A stretch of DNA of 64,000 bases from the NCBI GenBank assembly GCA_022710725.1, contig JAKLGK010000001.1, positions 49,010 through 113,009 on the forward strand, in the 5' to 3' direction. Below, piece after piece: positions 1 through 9,404 of this stretch (within the stretch, counting starts at the first letter, position 1; every line of letters begins with the position of its first letter). The translations under genes were made by a program, and so were the position numbers. The notes under the pieces are model-generated. The model was given only the letters and a program-made list of their open reading frames with translations. It was not told the origin of the DNA and searched no databases. This DNA comes from Verrucomicrobiota bacterium (GTDB taxonomy: Bacteria; Verrucomicrobiota; Kiritimatiellia; CAIQIC01; JAGNIJ01).

Positions 1-1730
1 AACTGGGCGTCGGGCTCTTCCTGTTCCTGCTGCTGTACGGCCTGGACCGGGCCGCGGGCGATCCGGCGGATCCGACAGCCCCGTCGCCGCGGGTCGCCCG
101 GGCCTGGCTGGCCGCGGCCGTCTTCTCCTGCCTGCTCGGCATGGGGAGCAAGGAATCCATGGCCGCGGCGCCCCTGCTGGCCATGACCTATGACCGGATC
201 TTCCTGGCCACGTCGTGGAAGGAAATGTTCCGCCGGCGCGGGCTCTTCTACCTCGCCCTCGCGCTGACCCTGCTCTGGCCGATCTCCCGGCATTTCCCCG
301 TTTCGTCGCACATCCCCAAGGGCGGGTTCACGCCGGACACGTTCTGGCGTTATCCCCTGACCCAGGCGTGGGGCCTGGCCCGCCTGCTGGGGCTGTCCGT
401 CTGGCCCGCGGCGCTGGTCTTTGATTATGGCGAGGGCCTGGTGCGCGGGCCGGCCGAGGTCTGGCCGCAACTGCTGCTCATTTTCGCCCTGCTCGCGCTG
501 ACGGGCTGGGCGTTGCGTCGCCACCCGCGCGCCGGGTTCGCGGCCCTGTGTTTCTGGGCCCTCCTGGCGCCCTCGTCCAGCTTCTTCCCCGTCACGGGGC
601 AGCCGGTTGCCGAACACCGGATGTATGCTCCGCTGGCGGCGCTGGTCGCGCTGGCGGCGACCGGGCTGTGGAGGCTCGCGCGCCGGCATGAACGCGGGCG
701 CCTGTTTGCGGTGGCCGTCCTCGTGCTGGCCCTCGCGCTCGGCGCGGCCGGCTATCGACGCACCGCGCTGCACGCGTCCCGCGTGGCCCTTTGGCAGGAC
801 ACCGTCGCCAAGCGGCCCGGCAGCGAGCGCGGATGGAACAGCCTGGGCCAGGCCCTGCAGGACGAGCGCCGTTTCGGCGACGCCCTGGCCGCCTACGAGA
901 AGGCCATCGCGATCAAGCCCACGGCCCTGGGTTACGTGAATGCCGGGGTCGCCCTCCACTCGATGGGCCGCTACGAGGACGCCGCCCGGTACGCCCGCCA
1001 AGCGCTGGAACTGGATCCGTCCTCCGAGCTGGCCGAAAGCCGCCTGGGCATCGCCCTCGCCTCGCTCGGCCGGCACGAAGAGGCCATCGCCGCCGAGCGG
1101 CGCGCGCTCGAGCTCAAGCCCGACTCGGCCATCGCCCATCTCTACCTGGCCAAAAGCCTGGCCGGACTTCAGCGCTACGACGAGGCGCTGCCGCACTACC
1201 GCGAGGCGATCCGCTTCCAGCCGGACCAGCTCGAACCGTACGCGGGATTGGCGGTGGCCTTGTTCCGCGCCGGCCGCCCGGGCGAGGCGCGCCAGGTCAT
1301 GCGCGACGTCGTGCGCGCCAGCCGCGTCCCCGGCCTGGTCTATTTCGAGCTCTCCAGGCGGCTGATCGAGGAGGGTCTGGAAGGCGACGGGCTCGAGATG
1401 GCCCGCCGGCACCTGGACCTGGAACCGGGCCACATCGGCTCCCTGAACAACGCGGCATGGCTCCTCGCCACCTCCACCAACGCCGCCCTGCGGAACGGCG
1501 CGGAGGCCGTGCGGTTCGCGCGGCGCGCCGTCGAGCAATCCGCGCAGCCCCACCCGGCGCTCCTGGCCACGCTCGCCGCGGCCCAGGCCGAGGCCGGGCA
1601 GTTTCCGGAGGCCGTCGCGACCACCGGGCGCGCCCTGGACCTGGCGCGGGAACGGGGCGACACCAACCTGGCGGCCCGCTGCCGGCTCCGCCTCGACGCC
1701 TACCGGAACGGCCGGCCCTGGAGGGAATGA
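1..1730 (+). CDS. TMTC-like membrane protein with C-terminal TPRs (5' truncated)
   Basis: The reading frame is open from the left edge (codons in phase from base 3), so the start lies outside the window; about 575 residues are visible. The N-terminal half is hydrophobic with several membrane spans and carries the paralogue signature GMGSKESMAAAP and a GQPVAEHRMYAPLAAL segment. The C-terminal half (from about base 810) is a run of TPR units with alternating A-Y and A-L-x-L-x-P positions. This architecture matches the TMTC family (GT-C fold protein O-mannosyltransferases with TPRs), so transfer of a sugar from a lipid carrier to extracytoplasmic protein is plausible but inferred. It is first of four tandem paralogues; the next starts 27 bp downstream. 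The protein ends in a conserved RPWRE tail. Confidence 0.8.
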   Translation, partial: LGVGLFLFLLLYGLDRAAGDPADPTAPSPRVARAWLAAAVFSCLLGMGSKESMAAAPLLAMTYDRIFLATSWKEMFRRRGLFYLALALTLLWPISRHFPVSSHIPKGGFTPDTFWRYPLTQAWGLARLLGLSVWPAALVFDYGEGLVRGPAEVWPQLLLIFALLALTGWALRRHPRAGFAALCFWALLAPSSSFFPVTGQPVAEHRMYAPLAALVALAATGLWRLARRHERGRLFAVAVLVLALALGAAGYRRTALHASRVALWQDTVAKRPGSERGWNSLGQALQDERRFGDALAAYEKAIAIKPTALGYVNAGVALHSMGRYEDAARYARQALELDPSSELAESRLGIALASLGRHEEAIAAERRALELKPDSAIAHLYLAKSLAGLQRYDEALPHYREAIRFQPDQLEPYAGLAVALFRAGRPGEARQVMRDVVRASRVPGLVYFELSRRLIEEGLEGDGLEMARRHLDLEPGHIGSLNNAAWLLATSTNAALRNGAEAVRFARRAVEQSAQPHPALLATLAAAQAEAGQFPEAVATTGRALDLARERGDTNLAARCRLRLDAYRNGRPWRE

Positions 1731-1757
1731 CGAAGCCTGCGCGCCGCGAGCCCTGCC

Positions 1758-3953
1758 ATGACTGACCCGGAAACGAAACCGCCGAACAAGCTCGCCCGGC
1801 TCGGGTTGCCGCCCCTGCTGCTGGCTCTTGCCGTGGCCCTCGTGTATGGGCATACCGGGCGCAGCCCGTTCCTGCTGGACGACACGTTCAACATCGTCGA
1901 GAACCCCGCCATCCGACGGCTTTGGCCGCTGGCGGAGGCCCTCGATCCGCCGCCGGTGGACATGACATTCTACACGCGTCCGTTCATCAACCTGACCATG
2001 TGCGTGGACTATGCGCTCGGCGGGCTGAACCCCGAGACCTATCACCGGACCAATTTCCTGTTTCACTGGGCCGCGGCGCTGGCGCTGTTCGGGCTCGCCC
2101 GCCGCACCCTCCGGCGCACGGGCATGGAGGACGGCGCGGCCTGGACGGTGGGGTTGGCCGCCGCCCTGGTCTGGGCAGTCCACCCGCTCAACACCGCCGC
2201 GGTGAGTTACCTTTCCCAGCGCGGCGAACTGGGCGTGGGACTGTTCCTGTTTCTCATGCTGTACGGCCTGAACCGGGCCGCGGCGCCCGGCGCCGTCCTC
2301 GGCGGCGTCTTCTGGCTGGCGGCCGCCGTCTTTTCGTGCCTGCTCGGCATGGGCAGCAAGGAATCCATGGCCGCGGCCCCGCTGCTGGCGCTGGCCTACG
2401 ACCGGATTTTCCTCTCCGCGACATGGAAGGAAGCGCTCCGCCGGCGCGGACCGTTCTACGTCGCGCTGGCGCTGACTTGGGCCTGGCCGCTCTCGCGCAT
2501 CCTGACGTTTTCCCCGCATCTGCCGGAGGACGGCTTCGACCCGCTCCCCTTCCGGCATTATGCCCTGACGCAGGCCTGGGGCCTCTCGCGCATGCTTGGG
2601 CTGGCGATCTGGCCTCGGGGGCTGGTTTTCGAGTATGGCACCGGGCTGGTGAGCAGTCCGGCCGATGTCTGGCCGCAGCTGCTCTTCATGGCGACGGCGC
2701 TGGCGCTCTCCGCGTGGGCGGTCCTCCGCCGCCCCCGCGCCGGCTTCGCAGCGCTGCTGTTCCTCGCGGTCATGGCGCCGTCGTCCATCCTGCCGATCAC
2801 CGGCCAGCCGGTCGCCGAGCACCGGCTGTACGCGGCGCTTGCGGCGCCCGCGGCCCTGGCCGCGTGGGGCCTGTGGCGGCTGTTGCGGGAACGGCCGTGG
2901 GCCTGGCGGGCGCTCGTCGCGGCCTGGATCGCGGCCCTGGGTCTCGCCAGCCGCCAGCGCAACGAGCTGTACAACGATCCGCTGCGGCTCTGGAGTGACA
3001 CGCTCGCCAAGCGGCCCTCCAACGACCGGGCCTGGGGCGGGCTGGGCCAGGCGCTGGACGCGCGGGGGCGCCACGCGGAGGCCCTGCGCGCCTACGAACT
3101 GGCCCTGCGCCGGAAGGACAGCCGTATCACGCGCTCGAGCATGGGGACCACGCTGTACAACCTCGGCCGCTATCCGGAAGCCCTCCGGCAGTTCCAGGCC
3201 TCGTTACGCCTCCACGCCTCGGACGCCAAGGCCCTGCACTGGCTCGGCCTGACGCTGGCCGCGCTCAACCGGCATGAGGAGGCGATCGAAGCGCAGCGAC
3301 GCGCCCTCTCGCTGCAGCCCGATTACGTCGCGGCCTGCTTCCAAGCGGCCCGCAGCCTCGTGGCGCTGCGCTATCTCGAAGAGGGCCTGGCCGCGTACCG
3401 CGAAGCCGCGCGCCTCCAGCCGACGGCGCTGGAAGCGCACAGCCGGATCGCGCTCACCCTCCTGGCCCTCGGCCGCGCCGACGAGGCCCGCGCGGCGCTG
3501 CTCGACGGCGCCCGGGCCAGCGGCGCGCCGGCCCGGGCGTATTTTGAGTTTTCGAACGCGCTGCTCGCGCAGGGCCATGCCGCCGAGGCGCTCGATATGG
3601 CGCGGCGCCACCTGGAACTGGAACCGGCGCATCCCGGCTCGCTCAACAACGCCGCCTGGATCCTGGCGACTTCCACGAACACGGCGCTGCTCGACGGCGA
3701 CGAGGCCGTCCGGCTGGCGCAACGCGCGATGGCGCAGTCCGGGGCGACCGTCCCGGCGCTATGGGCCACGCTGGCGGCCGCGCAGGCCGAGGCCGGCCGG
3801 TTCGACGAGGCCGCCGCGTCCGGCGAGCGCGCCCTGGCGCTGGCCCGGGAGGCGAACGCGACGAATCTCCTCGCGAGCTATGCGCTCCGCCTCGAGGCGT
3901 ACCGCGGCCGCCGGCCCTGGCGGGAAGGGGGCCACGACGATGCGGCGAAGTGA
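1758..3953 (+). CDS. TMTC-like GT-C membrane protein with TPR domain
   Basis: This 731-residue protein is complete. Near the N-terminus a first membrane span is followed by LLDDTFNIVENPAIRR; the acidic pair in the first outside loop is where GT-C enzymes usually keep catalytic acids. RPFINLTMCVDYALG, HPLNTAAVSYLSQRGELG and GMGSKESMAAAP follow, then GQPVAEHRLYAAL, and from about residue 415 a TPR array to the C-terminus, which ends near RRPWRE. Family knowledge suggests a polyprenyl-phosphate-sugar-dependent protein glycosyltransferase of the inner membrane; donor and acceptor cannot be read from sequence. It shares long near-identical stretches with its neighbours, consistent with tandem duplication. 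The next gene begins 9 bp after the stop, suggesting one transcript. Confidence 0.85.
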   Translation: MTDPETKPPNKLARLGLPPLLLALAVALVYGHTGRSPFLLDDTFNIVENPAIRRLWPLAEALDPPPVDMTFYTRPFINLTMCVDYALGGLNPETYHRTNFLFHWAAALALFGLARRTLRRTGMEDGAAWTVGLAAALVWAVHPLNTAAVSYLSQRGELGVGLFLFLMLYGLNRAAAPGAVLGGVFWLAAAVFSCLLGMGSKESMAAAPLLALAYDRIFLSATWKEALRRRGPFYVALALTWAWPLSRILTFSPHLPEDGFDPLPFRHYALTQAWGLSRMLGLAIWPRGLVFEYGTGLVSSPADVWPQLLFMATALALSAWAVLRRPRAGFAALLFLAVMAPSSILPITGQPVAEHRLYAALAAPAALAAWGLWRLLRERPWAWRALVAAWIAALGLASRQRNELYNDPLRLWSDTLAKRPSNDRAWGGLGQALDARGRHAEALRAYELALRRKDSRITRSSMGTTLYNLGRYPEALRQFQASLRLHASDAKALHWLGLTLAALNRHEEAIEAQRRALSLQPDYVAACFQAARSLVALRYLEEGLAAYREAARLQPTALEAHSRIALTLLALGRADEARAALLDGARASGAPARAYFEFSNALLAQGHAAEALDMARRHLELEPAHPGSLNNAAWILATSTNTALLDGDEAVRLAQRAMAQSGATVPALWATLAAAQAEAGRFDEAAASGERALALAREANATNLLASYALRLEAYRGRRPWREGGHDDAAK

Positions 3954-3962
3954 GGTCCCGCG

Positions 3963-6122
3963 ATGAATCGCGCCGCCGCCCGATGGATGGAGGCCTTCCT
4001 TCTCGTGCTGGCCGTCGTTCTCGTTTACGGCAACACGCTGGACCATCCTTTTGTCCTGGACGACAACCACGCCATCGTGAACAACCCGGCCATCCGCCGG
4101 CTCCGGCCGCTGACCGCGGCCCTGAATCCGCCGCCCGCGGACGTCAGCTTCTGCTCGCGCCCCCTGATCAACCTGACCATGTGCGTGGATTACGCGCGCG
4201 GCAGGACGGCCCCGCGGCCCTATCGCCGCACCAACCTCCTGCTGCACGCGGCGGCCACGCTGGCGCTCTGGGGCCTGGCGCGGCGGACGCTTCGCGCATC
4301 GTCGGTCGACGAATCCGCGGCGCGGCTCGCGGGCCTGGGCATCGCGCTGCTCTGGGCCGTCCACCCGCTGAACACCGCCGCCGTGAATTACCTGACCCAG
4401 CGCGGCGAACTGGGAGTCGGCCTGTTCCTGTTCCTGACGCTGTACGGACTGAACCGCGCCGCGGCGCCCGGCGCGCGATCCCGGTCCTGGCTCGCGGCCT
4501 CCGTTTTGTTCTGCCTCCTCGGCATGGGCAGCAAGGAATGCATGGCGGCGGCGCCCGTCCTGGCGATGGCCTACGACCGCATTTACCTGTCGCCCTCGTG
4601 GCGGGAGGTGTTCCGCCGGCGCGGACCGTTCTACGTCGCGCTGGCGCTGACCTGGGCCTGGCCGCTCTGGCGCATCCTGTTCTATTCCCAGCACATCCCG
4701 AGCGGAGGCTATGACCTCGCCGAGCACTGGCATTACCTCCTGACCCAGGCGTGGGGCCTCGCGCGCATGGTGCGGCTCGCGGCCTGGCCCGCCCCCCTGG
4801 TCTTCTACTACGGCGAGCCGCTGGTGACATCCCTGGCCGACGTCTGGCCGCAGGCGCTTTTCGTGGCGGTCCTGCTCGGGCTCACGGCGTGGGCGCTGCT
4901 GCGCCGTCCGCGCCTCGGCTTCCCGGCGCTGTGCTTTTTCGCGATCCTCGCGCCCTCCTCCAGTTTCCTCCCGATCCCCGGCCAGCCGATCGCCGAGCAC
5001 CGGCTCTATGCGCCGCTCGCCGCGCTCCTGGCGCTCGCCGTGCCGGGCCTGTGGTTCGCCGGAAGACGGGCTGGCGACCGGGGGGCGCGGATCGCGACGG
5101 CGCTCGCGCTCGCCTGGGCCGTCGCCCTGGGGTGGGCGGCCCACCGGCGCAACGCCCAGTACCGGGACCTCCTGGTCCTCTGGCAGGACACCGTCGCCAA
5201 GCGTCCCGACAGCGACGTCTCCTGGGCCACGCTGGCCAGCGTCCTGAACGACCGGAACCGCCACGAAGAGGCCGCGCGGGCCTTTGAGCAGGCGCTCCGC
5301 TGCGAGGAGAACAACTACATCGTGCACGCCAACCTGGGCGTCACCCTGTACACGCTCGGCCGATACGAGGACGCGCTTCATCACCTCGAGGAGTCCCTGC
5401 GGCTCCATCCGTCGGGCGCCGAAGGCCACCACTGGAGGGGCCTGGCCCTCTCGGCGCTCGGGCAGCGCGAGGAGGCCCTCGCCGCGCAGCAGCGGGCCCT
5501 GGTTCTGAAGCCGGATTACCTCCCCGCCCGCTTTCACCTGGCGAATGAACTGGCGGGGCTCGGGCGCTCCGCGGAAGCGGCGGACGAGTTCCGGCGGGTG
5601 ATCCGGCAGAAGCCGACCGCCCTCGAAGGATACGGCCGGCTCGCCGCGCTGCTCCTGGACCTGGGCCGCGTGGACGAAGCGCACGCCCTGCTGGCGGAAG
5701 GCGCGCGGGCATCCGGCGCGCCGGCGCGGGCCTATTTCGAGTTTTCCAGCGCGCTCCTGGCCGGGGGCCACGAGGCCGAAGGCCTCGACATGGCGCGGCG
5801 GCACCTGGCGCTGGAGCCCGATCATCCCGGCAGCCTGAACAACGCGGCCTGGATCCTGGCCACTTCCACCAACGCGGCGCGGCGCGACGGCGCGGAAGCG
5901 GTCCGCCTCGCGCGGCGCGCGGCGGAGCAATTCCCGGAGCCGGACGCCGCTTTGTGGAGCACGCTCGCGGCCGCCCAGGCCGAGGCCGGGCAGTTTCCAG
6001 AGGCCGTCGTTTCCGCCGGGCGCGCCCTCGAAGGGGCGCTGAAGCAGAACGACACCAACCTCGCCGCGCGCTGCCGCGCCCGCCTGGAAACGTACGCCCG
6101 GCGCCAGCCCTGGCGGGAGTAA
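3963..6122 (+). CDS. TMTC-like GT-C membrane protein with TPR domain
   Basis: This is a 719-residue paralogue of the two preceding genes. It has the same layout: first span, LDDNHAIVNNPAIRR loop with the acidic pair, RPLINLTMCVDYARG, HPLNTAAVNYLTQRGELG, GMGSKECMAAAP (Cys instead of Ser), multiple spans, then TPR units from about residue 400. The end reads ARRQPWRE. The gene follows its neighbour by 9 bp, so co-transcription is likely. A 7-bp inverted repeat (6127-6133 with 6147-6153, 13-nt loop) lies just past the stop; it has no T-run, so I do not call it a terminator. The glycosyltransferase role is inferred from the TMTC-like architecture. Confidence 0.85.
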   Translation: MNRAAARWMEAFLLVLAVVLVYGNTLDHPFVLDDNHAIVNNPAIRRLRPLTAALNPPPADVSFCSRPLINLTMCVDYARGRTAPRPYRRTNLLLHAAATLALWGLARRTLRASSVDESAARLAGLGIALLWAVHPLNTAAVNYLTQRGELGVGLFLFLTLYGLNRAAAPGARSRSWLAASVLFCLLGMGSKECMAAAPVLAMAYDRIYLSPSWREVFRRRGPFYVALALTWAWPLWRILFYSQHIPSGGYDLAEHWHYLLTQAWGLARMVRLAAWPAPLVFYYGEPLVTSLADVWPQALFVAVLLGLTAWALLRRPRLGFPALCFFAILAPSSSFLPIPGQPIAEHRLYAPLAALLALAVPGLWFAGRRAGDRGARIATALALAWAVALGWAAHRRNAQYRDLLVLWQDTVAKRPDSDVSWATLASVLNDRNRHEEAARAFEQALRCEENNYIVHANLGVTLYTLGRYEDALHHLEESLRLHPSGAEGHHWRGLALSALGQREEALAAQQRALVLKPDYLPARFHLANELAGLGRSAEAADEFRRVIRQKPTALEGYGRLAALLLDLGRVDEAHALLAEGARASGAPARAYFEFSSALLAGGHEAEGLDMARRHLALEPDHPGSLNNAAWILATSTNAARRDGAEAVRLARRAAEQFPEPDAALWSTLAAAQAEAGQFPEAVVSAGRALEGALKQNDTNLAARCRARLETYARRQPWRE

Positions 6123-6176
6123 ACGGCGGCGTTCTTTTCCTTTCCCAACGCCGGCCAAAGCGGCTAACGTTTCATC

Positions 6177-8363
6177 ATGGATATGGACAACCCATCGACG
6201 CCCCCGGCCCCCTTCCCGTGGCCCCGCCTGGCGACGGCGCTGGCGCTGGGCGTGTTGGCGCTCGTCGTGTTTCTCCCCGCCGCCGGCTTCGATTTTCTTA
6301 ACCTGGACGACCTGAACTACGTCGCCGACAACGAGCACGTCAACACGGGGCTCTCCTGGGCCAACGTGAAGTGGGCTTTCTCCTCGGCGCACGAGAACTG
6401 GTGGCTGCCGCTCCTGTGGCTGTCGTACATGGCGGACAGCGAACTGTTCGGCCCGGGCCCCTTCGGTTATCACCTCGTCAACGTCCTGCTGCATGCCCTC
6501 AACACCGCCCTGCTTTTCTGGGCGCTCTGGCGGATGACCGGCTCGGCGGCCCGCAGCGCCTTCGTGGCGGCGCTGTTCGCCGTGCACCCGCAGCGGGTCG
6601 AGGCCGTCGCGTGGATCACGTCGCGCAAGGACGTGTTGAGCGGGCTGTTCTACCTGCTCTCGCTGCTGGCCTACCTGCGGTGCGTGGAGCGGCCGACCCT
6701 GGCCCGCCGGCTGCTGCTGCCGGTCCTGATGCTGCTGGGCCTGATGTCGAAGGCCATCCTGATCACGCTGCCGCCCGTGCTGCTGCTGCTCGACTACTGG
6801 CCGCTGAAGCGCGCGGGCGATCCGCTGGACCGGCGCGAGTGGAAGAAGTGGGGCGCCTTGTTCATGGAGAAGCTGCCGCTGGTCATGCTGGCCCTGGTCT
6901 TCGTGGTCGTCAACCTGCACACGCACACGACCGGCCGCGGCCTGCTGCTGCCGTTTCCGCTTTCCATCCGCCTGGGCCTGATGCCGCCGAACTACTGGGC
7001 GTTCCTGGGCAAGCTGTTCTGGCCCGCGCGGCTGGCCATCGTGTATCCGGAAGCAGACCTCGTGAACGGGGGCGTCACCGCGGCCGCGCTCGCCGGACTC
7101 GCGGCGGCGACGGGCCTGGTCTTACGCCTTCGCCGGCGTCAGCCATGGCTGCTCGTGGGCTGGTCCTGGTTCCTGGTCGCGCTGCTGCCCGTCATCCGCG
7201 GCCTGCGGATGGGCATCGCGGGAATGGCGGACCGGTTCACCTACATCCCCGGGATCGGCCTGTTCATCCTGCTCGCGTGGGGCGTATCGGAGGCCCTGCC
7301 GCCGGCCGTCGGGAAGAAGGCGCTGCTCGGCGGGCTGGCCGCCGCGGCCGTCGCCGCCTGCCTCGTCGCTACGAGGCAGTATCTTTCCTGTTGGAAGGAT
7401 TCGGAGACCCTGTTCCCGCGCTCCATCGCCGTGACGAAAGACAACTACGTCCTCTGGCTGAACCTCGCCGGCGCCCACCAGCGGAAGGGGCGCCTCGACG
7501 AGGAAATCGAATGCCTGCGGAAGGGACTGGACGCGAATCCGCTCTGCGCCACGCTGCATGTCCTGCTGGGCCAGGCGTACGACCGGAAGGGGCGACCGGC
7601 GGCGGCCCTGGCGGAATTCGAACAGGCCGCGCGACTCGCGCTGCCGTTCGAAGCTCACAACCACGCGGTCGTTGGAGAACGCTTCGCGCGGGCGGGCCGG
7701 TACGAGGAAGCGATCCGGCACCTCGACGTATCGCTCCAGGCGGACCCCGCGTCCATCGACACACGGAGAAACCTGGGGCTGGCGCACCTGTTCGCGGGAC
7801 ACCCGCAGGAGGCGTTGTCCTGTTTCCAGGAGGTCATCCGGCGCGCGCCGCAAGACGACCGCGCCTACTTCTTGATGGGCAAGATTCTCCTTTCGCTCCA
7901 GCGCGGCGAGGAAGCGATCCGGGCCCTGCGCGCCGCCGCCGAGCGGGCGCCCGACAAGGTCGAAACCCGGAGCCTGCTCGCGGTCGCGCTCGGCCGCGCC
8001 GGGCGGATGAAGGAAGCGACCGCGCTGCTGCGCGCCGCGCTCTCGACGCGGCCGAACTCGCCCGAACTGCTCAACAACCTGGCCTGGCTGCTAGCGGCCC
8101 GGCCCGGCCGCGCTGGCCACGACCCGAAAGCCGCGCTGGCGTATGCCCTGCGCGCGGCCGAAATCACCGGTCGGAGGAACCCGGACATCCTCGACACGCT
8201 GGCCCTGGCCCAGGCCGCGGACGGCCAGTATGACGCAGCCGTGGAAACCCTCCAGGAAGCGGAGCGGAAAGCCGAGGCTGAAGGCATCAAGGATTTTCCC
8301 GGACGAATCGCTTTACGGATCGAGGCCTATCGCGCTGGTCGGCCATGGCAGGAGGAACCGTGA
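6177..8363 (+). CDS. TMTC-like GT-C membrane protein with TPR domain (divergent paralogue)
   Basis: This 728-residue protein is the most diverged of the four tandem plus-strand copies and looks closest to the widespread bacterial TPR/GT-C family. After the first span comes FLNLDDLNYVADNEHV (acidic pair in the first loop), then LWLSYMADSELFG, HPQRVEAVAWITSRKDVLSG and a Lys-containing MSKAILITLPPVLLLLDYW segment. TPR repeats run from about residue 420. The C-terminus (YRAGRPWQEEP) keeps the paralogue tail. It starts 54 bp after the preceding gene and has no strong ribosome-binding site. The role is probably sugar transfer to exported protein at the inner membrane, inferred from the family. Confidence 0.85.
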   Translation: MDMDNPSTPPAPFPWPRLATALALGVLALVVFLPAAGFDFLNLDDLNYVADNEHVNTGLSWANVKWAFSSAHENWWLPLLWLSYMADSELFGPGPFGYHLVNVLLHALNTALLFWALWRMTGSAARSAFVAALFAVHPQRVEAVAWITSRKDVLSGLFYLLSLLAYLRCVERPTLARRLLLPVLMLLGLMSKAILITLPPVLLLLDYWPLKRAGDPLDRREWKKWGALFMEKLPLVMLALVFVVVNLHTHTTGRGLLLPFPLSIRLGLMPPNYWAFLGKLFWPARLAIVYPEADLVNGGVTAAALAGLAAATGLVLRLRRRQPWLLVGWSWFLVALLPVIRGLRMGIAGMADRFTYIPGIGLFILLAWGVSEALPPAVGKKALLGGLAAAAVAACLVATRQYLSCWKDSETLFPRSIAVTKDNYVLWLNLAGAHQRKGRLDEEIECLRKGLDANPLCATLHVLLGQAYDRKGRPAAALAEFEQAARLALPFEAHNHAVVGERFARAGRYEEAIRHLDVSLQADPASIDTRRNLGLAHLFAGHPQEALSCFQEVIRRAPQDDRAYFLMGKILLSLQRGEEAIRALRAAAERAPDKVETRSLLAVALGRAGRMKEATALLRAALSTRPNSPELLNNLAWLLAARPGRAGHDPKAALAYALRAAEITGRRNPDILDTLALAQAADGQYDAAVETLQEAERKAEAEGIKDFPGRIALRIEAYRAGRPWQEEP

Positions 8364-8454
8364 GCCTGATCCGTCCGCGTAATATTCTCTATGAAAACAA
8401 GTTGCTTCCATTCCGCAGGATCGGCACAGGGCCGCGTATTAGGCTATATATTTA

Positions 8455-8482
8455 TTGACAATTAATTAAGTGTGTCTACTTA
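8455..8482 (+). promoter_or_regulatory. candidate sigma70-type promoter for the PEP-CTERM gene
   Basis: A perfect TTGACA lies at 8455-8460 inside an AT-rich island. A TACTTA at 8477-8482 gives a 16-bp spacer; a better -10 match, TAAAAT at 8481-8486, would need a 20-bp spacer. Either would leave a purine-rich leader of roughly 150 nt before the start at 8640. The rest of the 8364-8639 gap holds no credible gene. Confidence 0.4.
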
Positions 8483-8639
8483 AAATTAGCTTGCGCTCCC
8501 CTACCGGGTAAGATATGAGATACGCAAGAGTTTGGAAAAGCGTTTGGTCTGTACTCAACACAGGAGGAAAGACAAGAGGGTGTGCCGAAGTCGGTAATGT
8601 GAGTGGAGGCAAACAGAAAACAGAAGAAAAGGAAAACGA

Positions 8640-9275
8640 ATGAAGAAACTATTAATCGCATTGATGGTGCTGGGAATGGCGGCGGTGTCGCAGGCTGATG
8701 TCATCGCCAACTACACGTTCGCGGGCAGCGCGGCGACGAGCTCGGATACGTCGGCCCTCTCGACGGCGGGATCGTTCTCGATCTCGGCCGGCACGTGGAC
8801 GTACGCGACGTCCTCCTCTTCCTCGTGGGCCGGCCAGGGCGGCGAGATCCCGGTGGCGGATCGCGCCACGTGGGGCACGGCGGCGACATCGTTCGAGACC
8901 CAGACCACGTACTGGTACTTCACGGTCGCCGTGGACGCGAACTACCAGCTGAGCATCACGGGGCTGGACTTCCTCGGTCAGCGCACCGTCGCCGGCCCGG
9001 CCTCGTTCGGCTGGGACGTCAACGGCACGCTGCAGGAATCCTGGACACCGGGCGTGACGACGGTCAACAGCTACAGCAGCGCGCAAACGGAAGGCCCGCT
9101 CACGGGCACCGTGACGATCGGCATCCGCGGCTGGAGCGCGACCTCGACGGGTAACTTCCGCGTGGACAACGTCGTGCTGAACGGCACGATCACCGCGATC
9201 CCGGAGCCGGGCGTGCTGGCGCTGCTGGGCCTCGGCCTGGGCGCGCTGTTCTACGTCCGCCGCAATCGCAAATAA
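8640..9275 (+). CDS. PEP-CTERM sorting-domain surface protein
   Basis: This 211-residue protein starts with a classical signal peptide (about 1-19, ending VSQA). The mature N-terminal part is very rich in Ser and Thr (residues 26-62), the usual composition of O-glycosylated surface proteins. The C-terminus is a textbook PEP-CTERM tail: IPEPGVLALLGLG, a hydrophobic span, then the basic end RRNRK. Such tails are recognised by exosortase, which cleaves at PEP and transfers the protein to the cell surface; no exosortase gene is in this window. The start has an AAAGGA ribosome-binding site. It sits between the TMTC-like arrays and is followed by a perfect terminator, so it is its own unit. It is a plausible acceptor for those enzymes (inference). 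Confidence 0.9.
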   Translation: MKKLLIALMVLGMAAVSQADVIANYTFAGSAATSSDTSALSTAGSFSISAGTWTYATSSSSSWAGQGGEIPVADRATWGTAATSFETQTTYWYFTVAVDANYQLSITGLDFLGQRTVAGPASFGWDVNGTLQESWTPGVTTVNSYSSAQTEGPLTGTVTIGIRGWSATSTGNFRVDNVVLNGTITAIPEPGVLALLGLGLGALFYVRRNRK

Positions 9276-9296
9276 GTACACTGCGATATAAGCAGA

Positions 9297-9333
9297 AGAA
9301 CCGCCCCGATTCGTCGGGGCGGTTCTTTTTTTT
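9297..9333 (+). terminator. Rho-independent terminator after the PEP-CTERM gene
   Basis: A perfect 13-bp stem (9297-9309 with 9314-9326) closes a TTCG tetraloop and runs into eight T residues (9326-9333). It begins 21 bp after the stop codon. Confidence 0.95.
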
Positions 9334-9404
9334 ACGCCGACGGCGGACCGCATGGGCACACCGCCCGGACAGCCTCGCCTTCGCGTCCCCGCCCTCAACC
9401 TCGC

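Noticed and set aside
6127..6153. Seven-base inverted repeat between the third and fourth TPR genes
   Set aside because: It has a 13-base loop and no T-run, so it is not a convincing terminator.
3759..6926. A 1055-codon open frame on the minus strand
   Set aside because: It is antisense to two strong TMTC-like genes, is full of Gln, Arg, Gly and His, has no domain, and arises from high G+C codon third positions.
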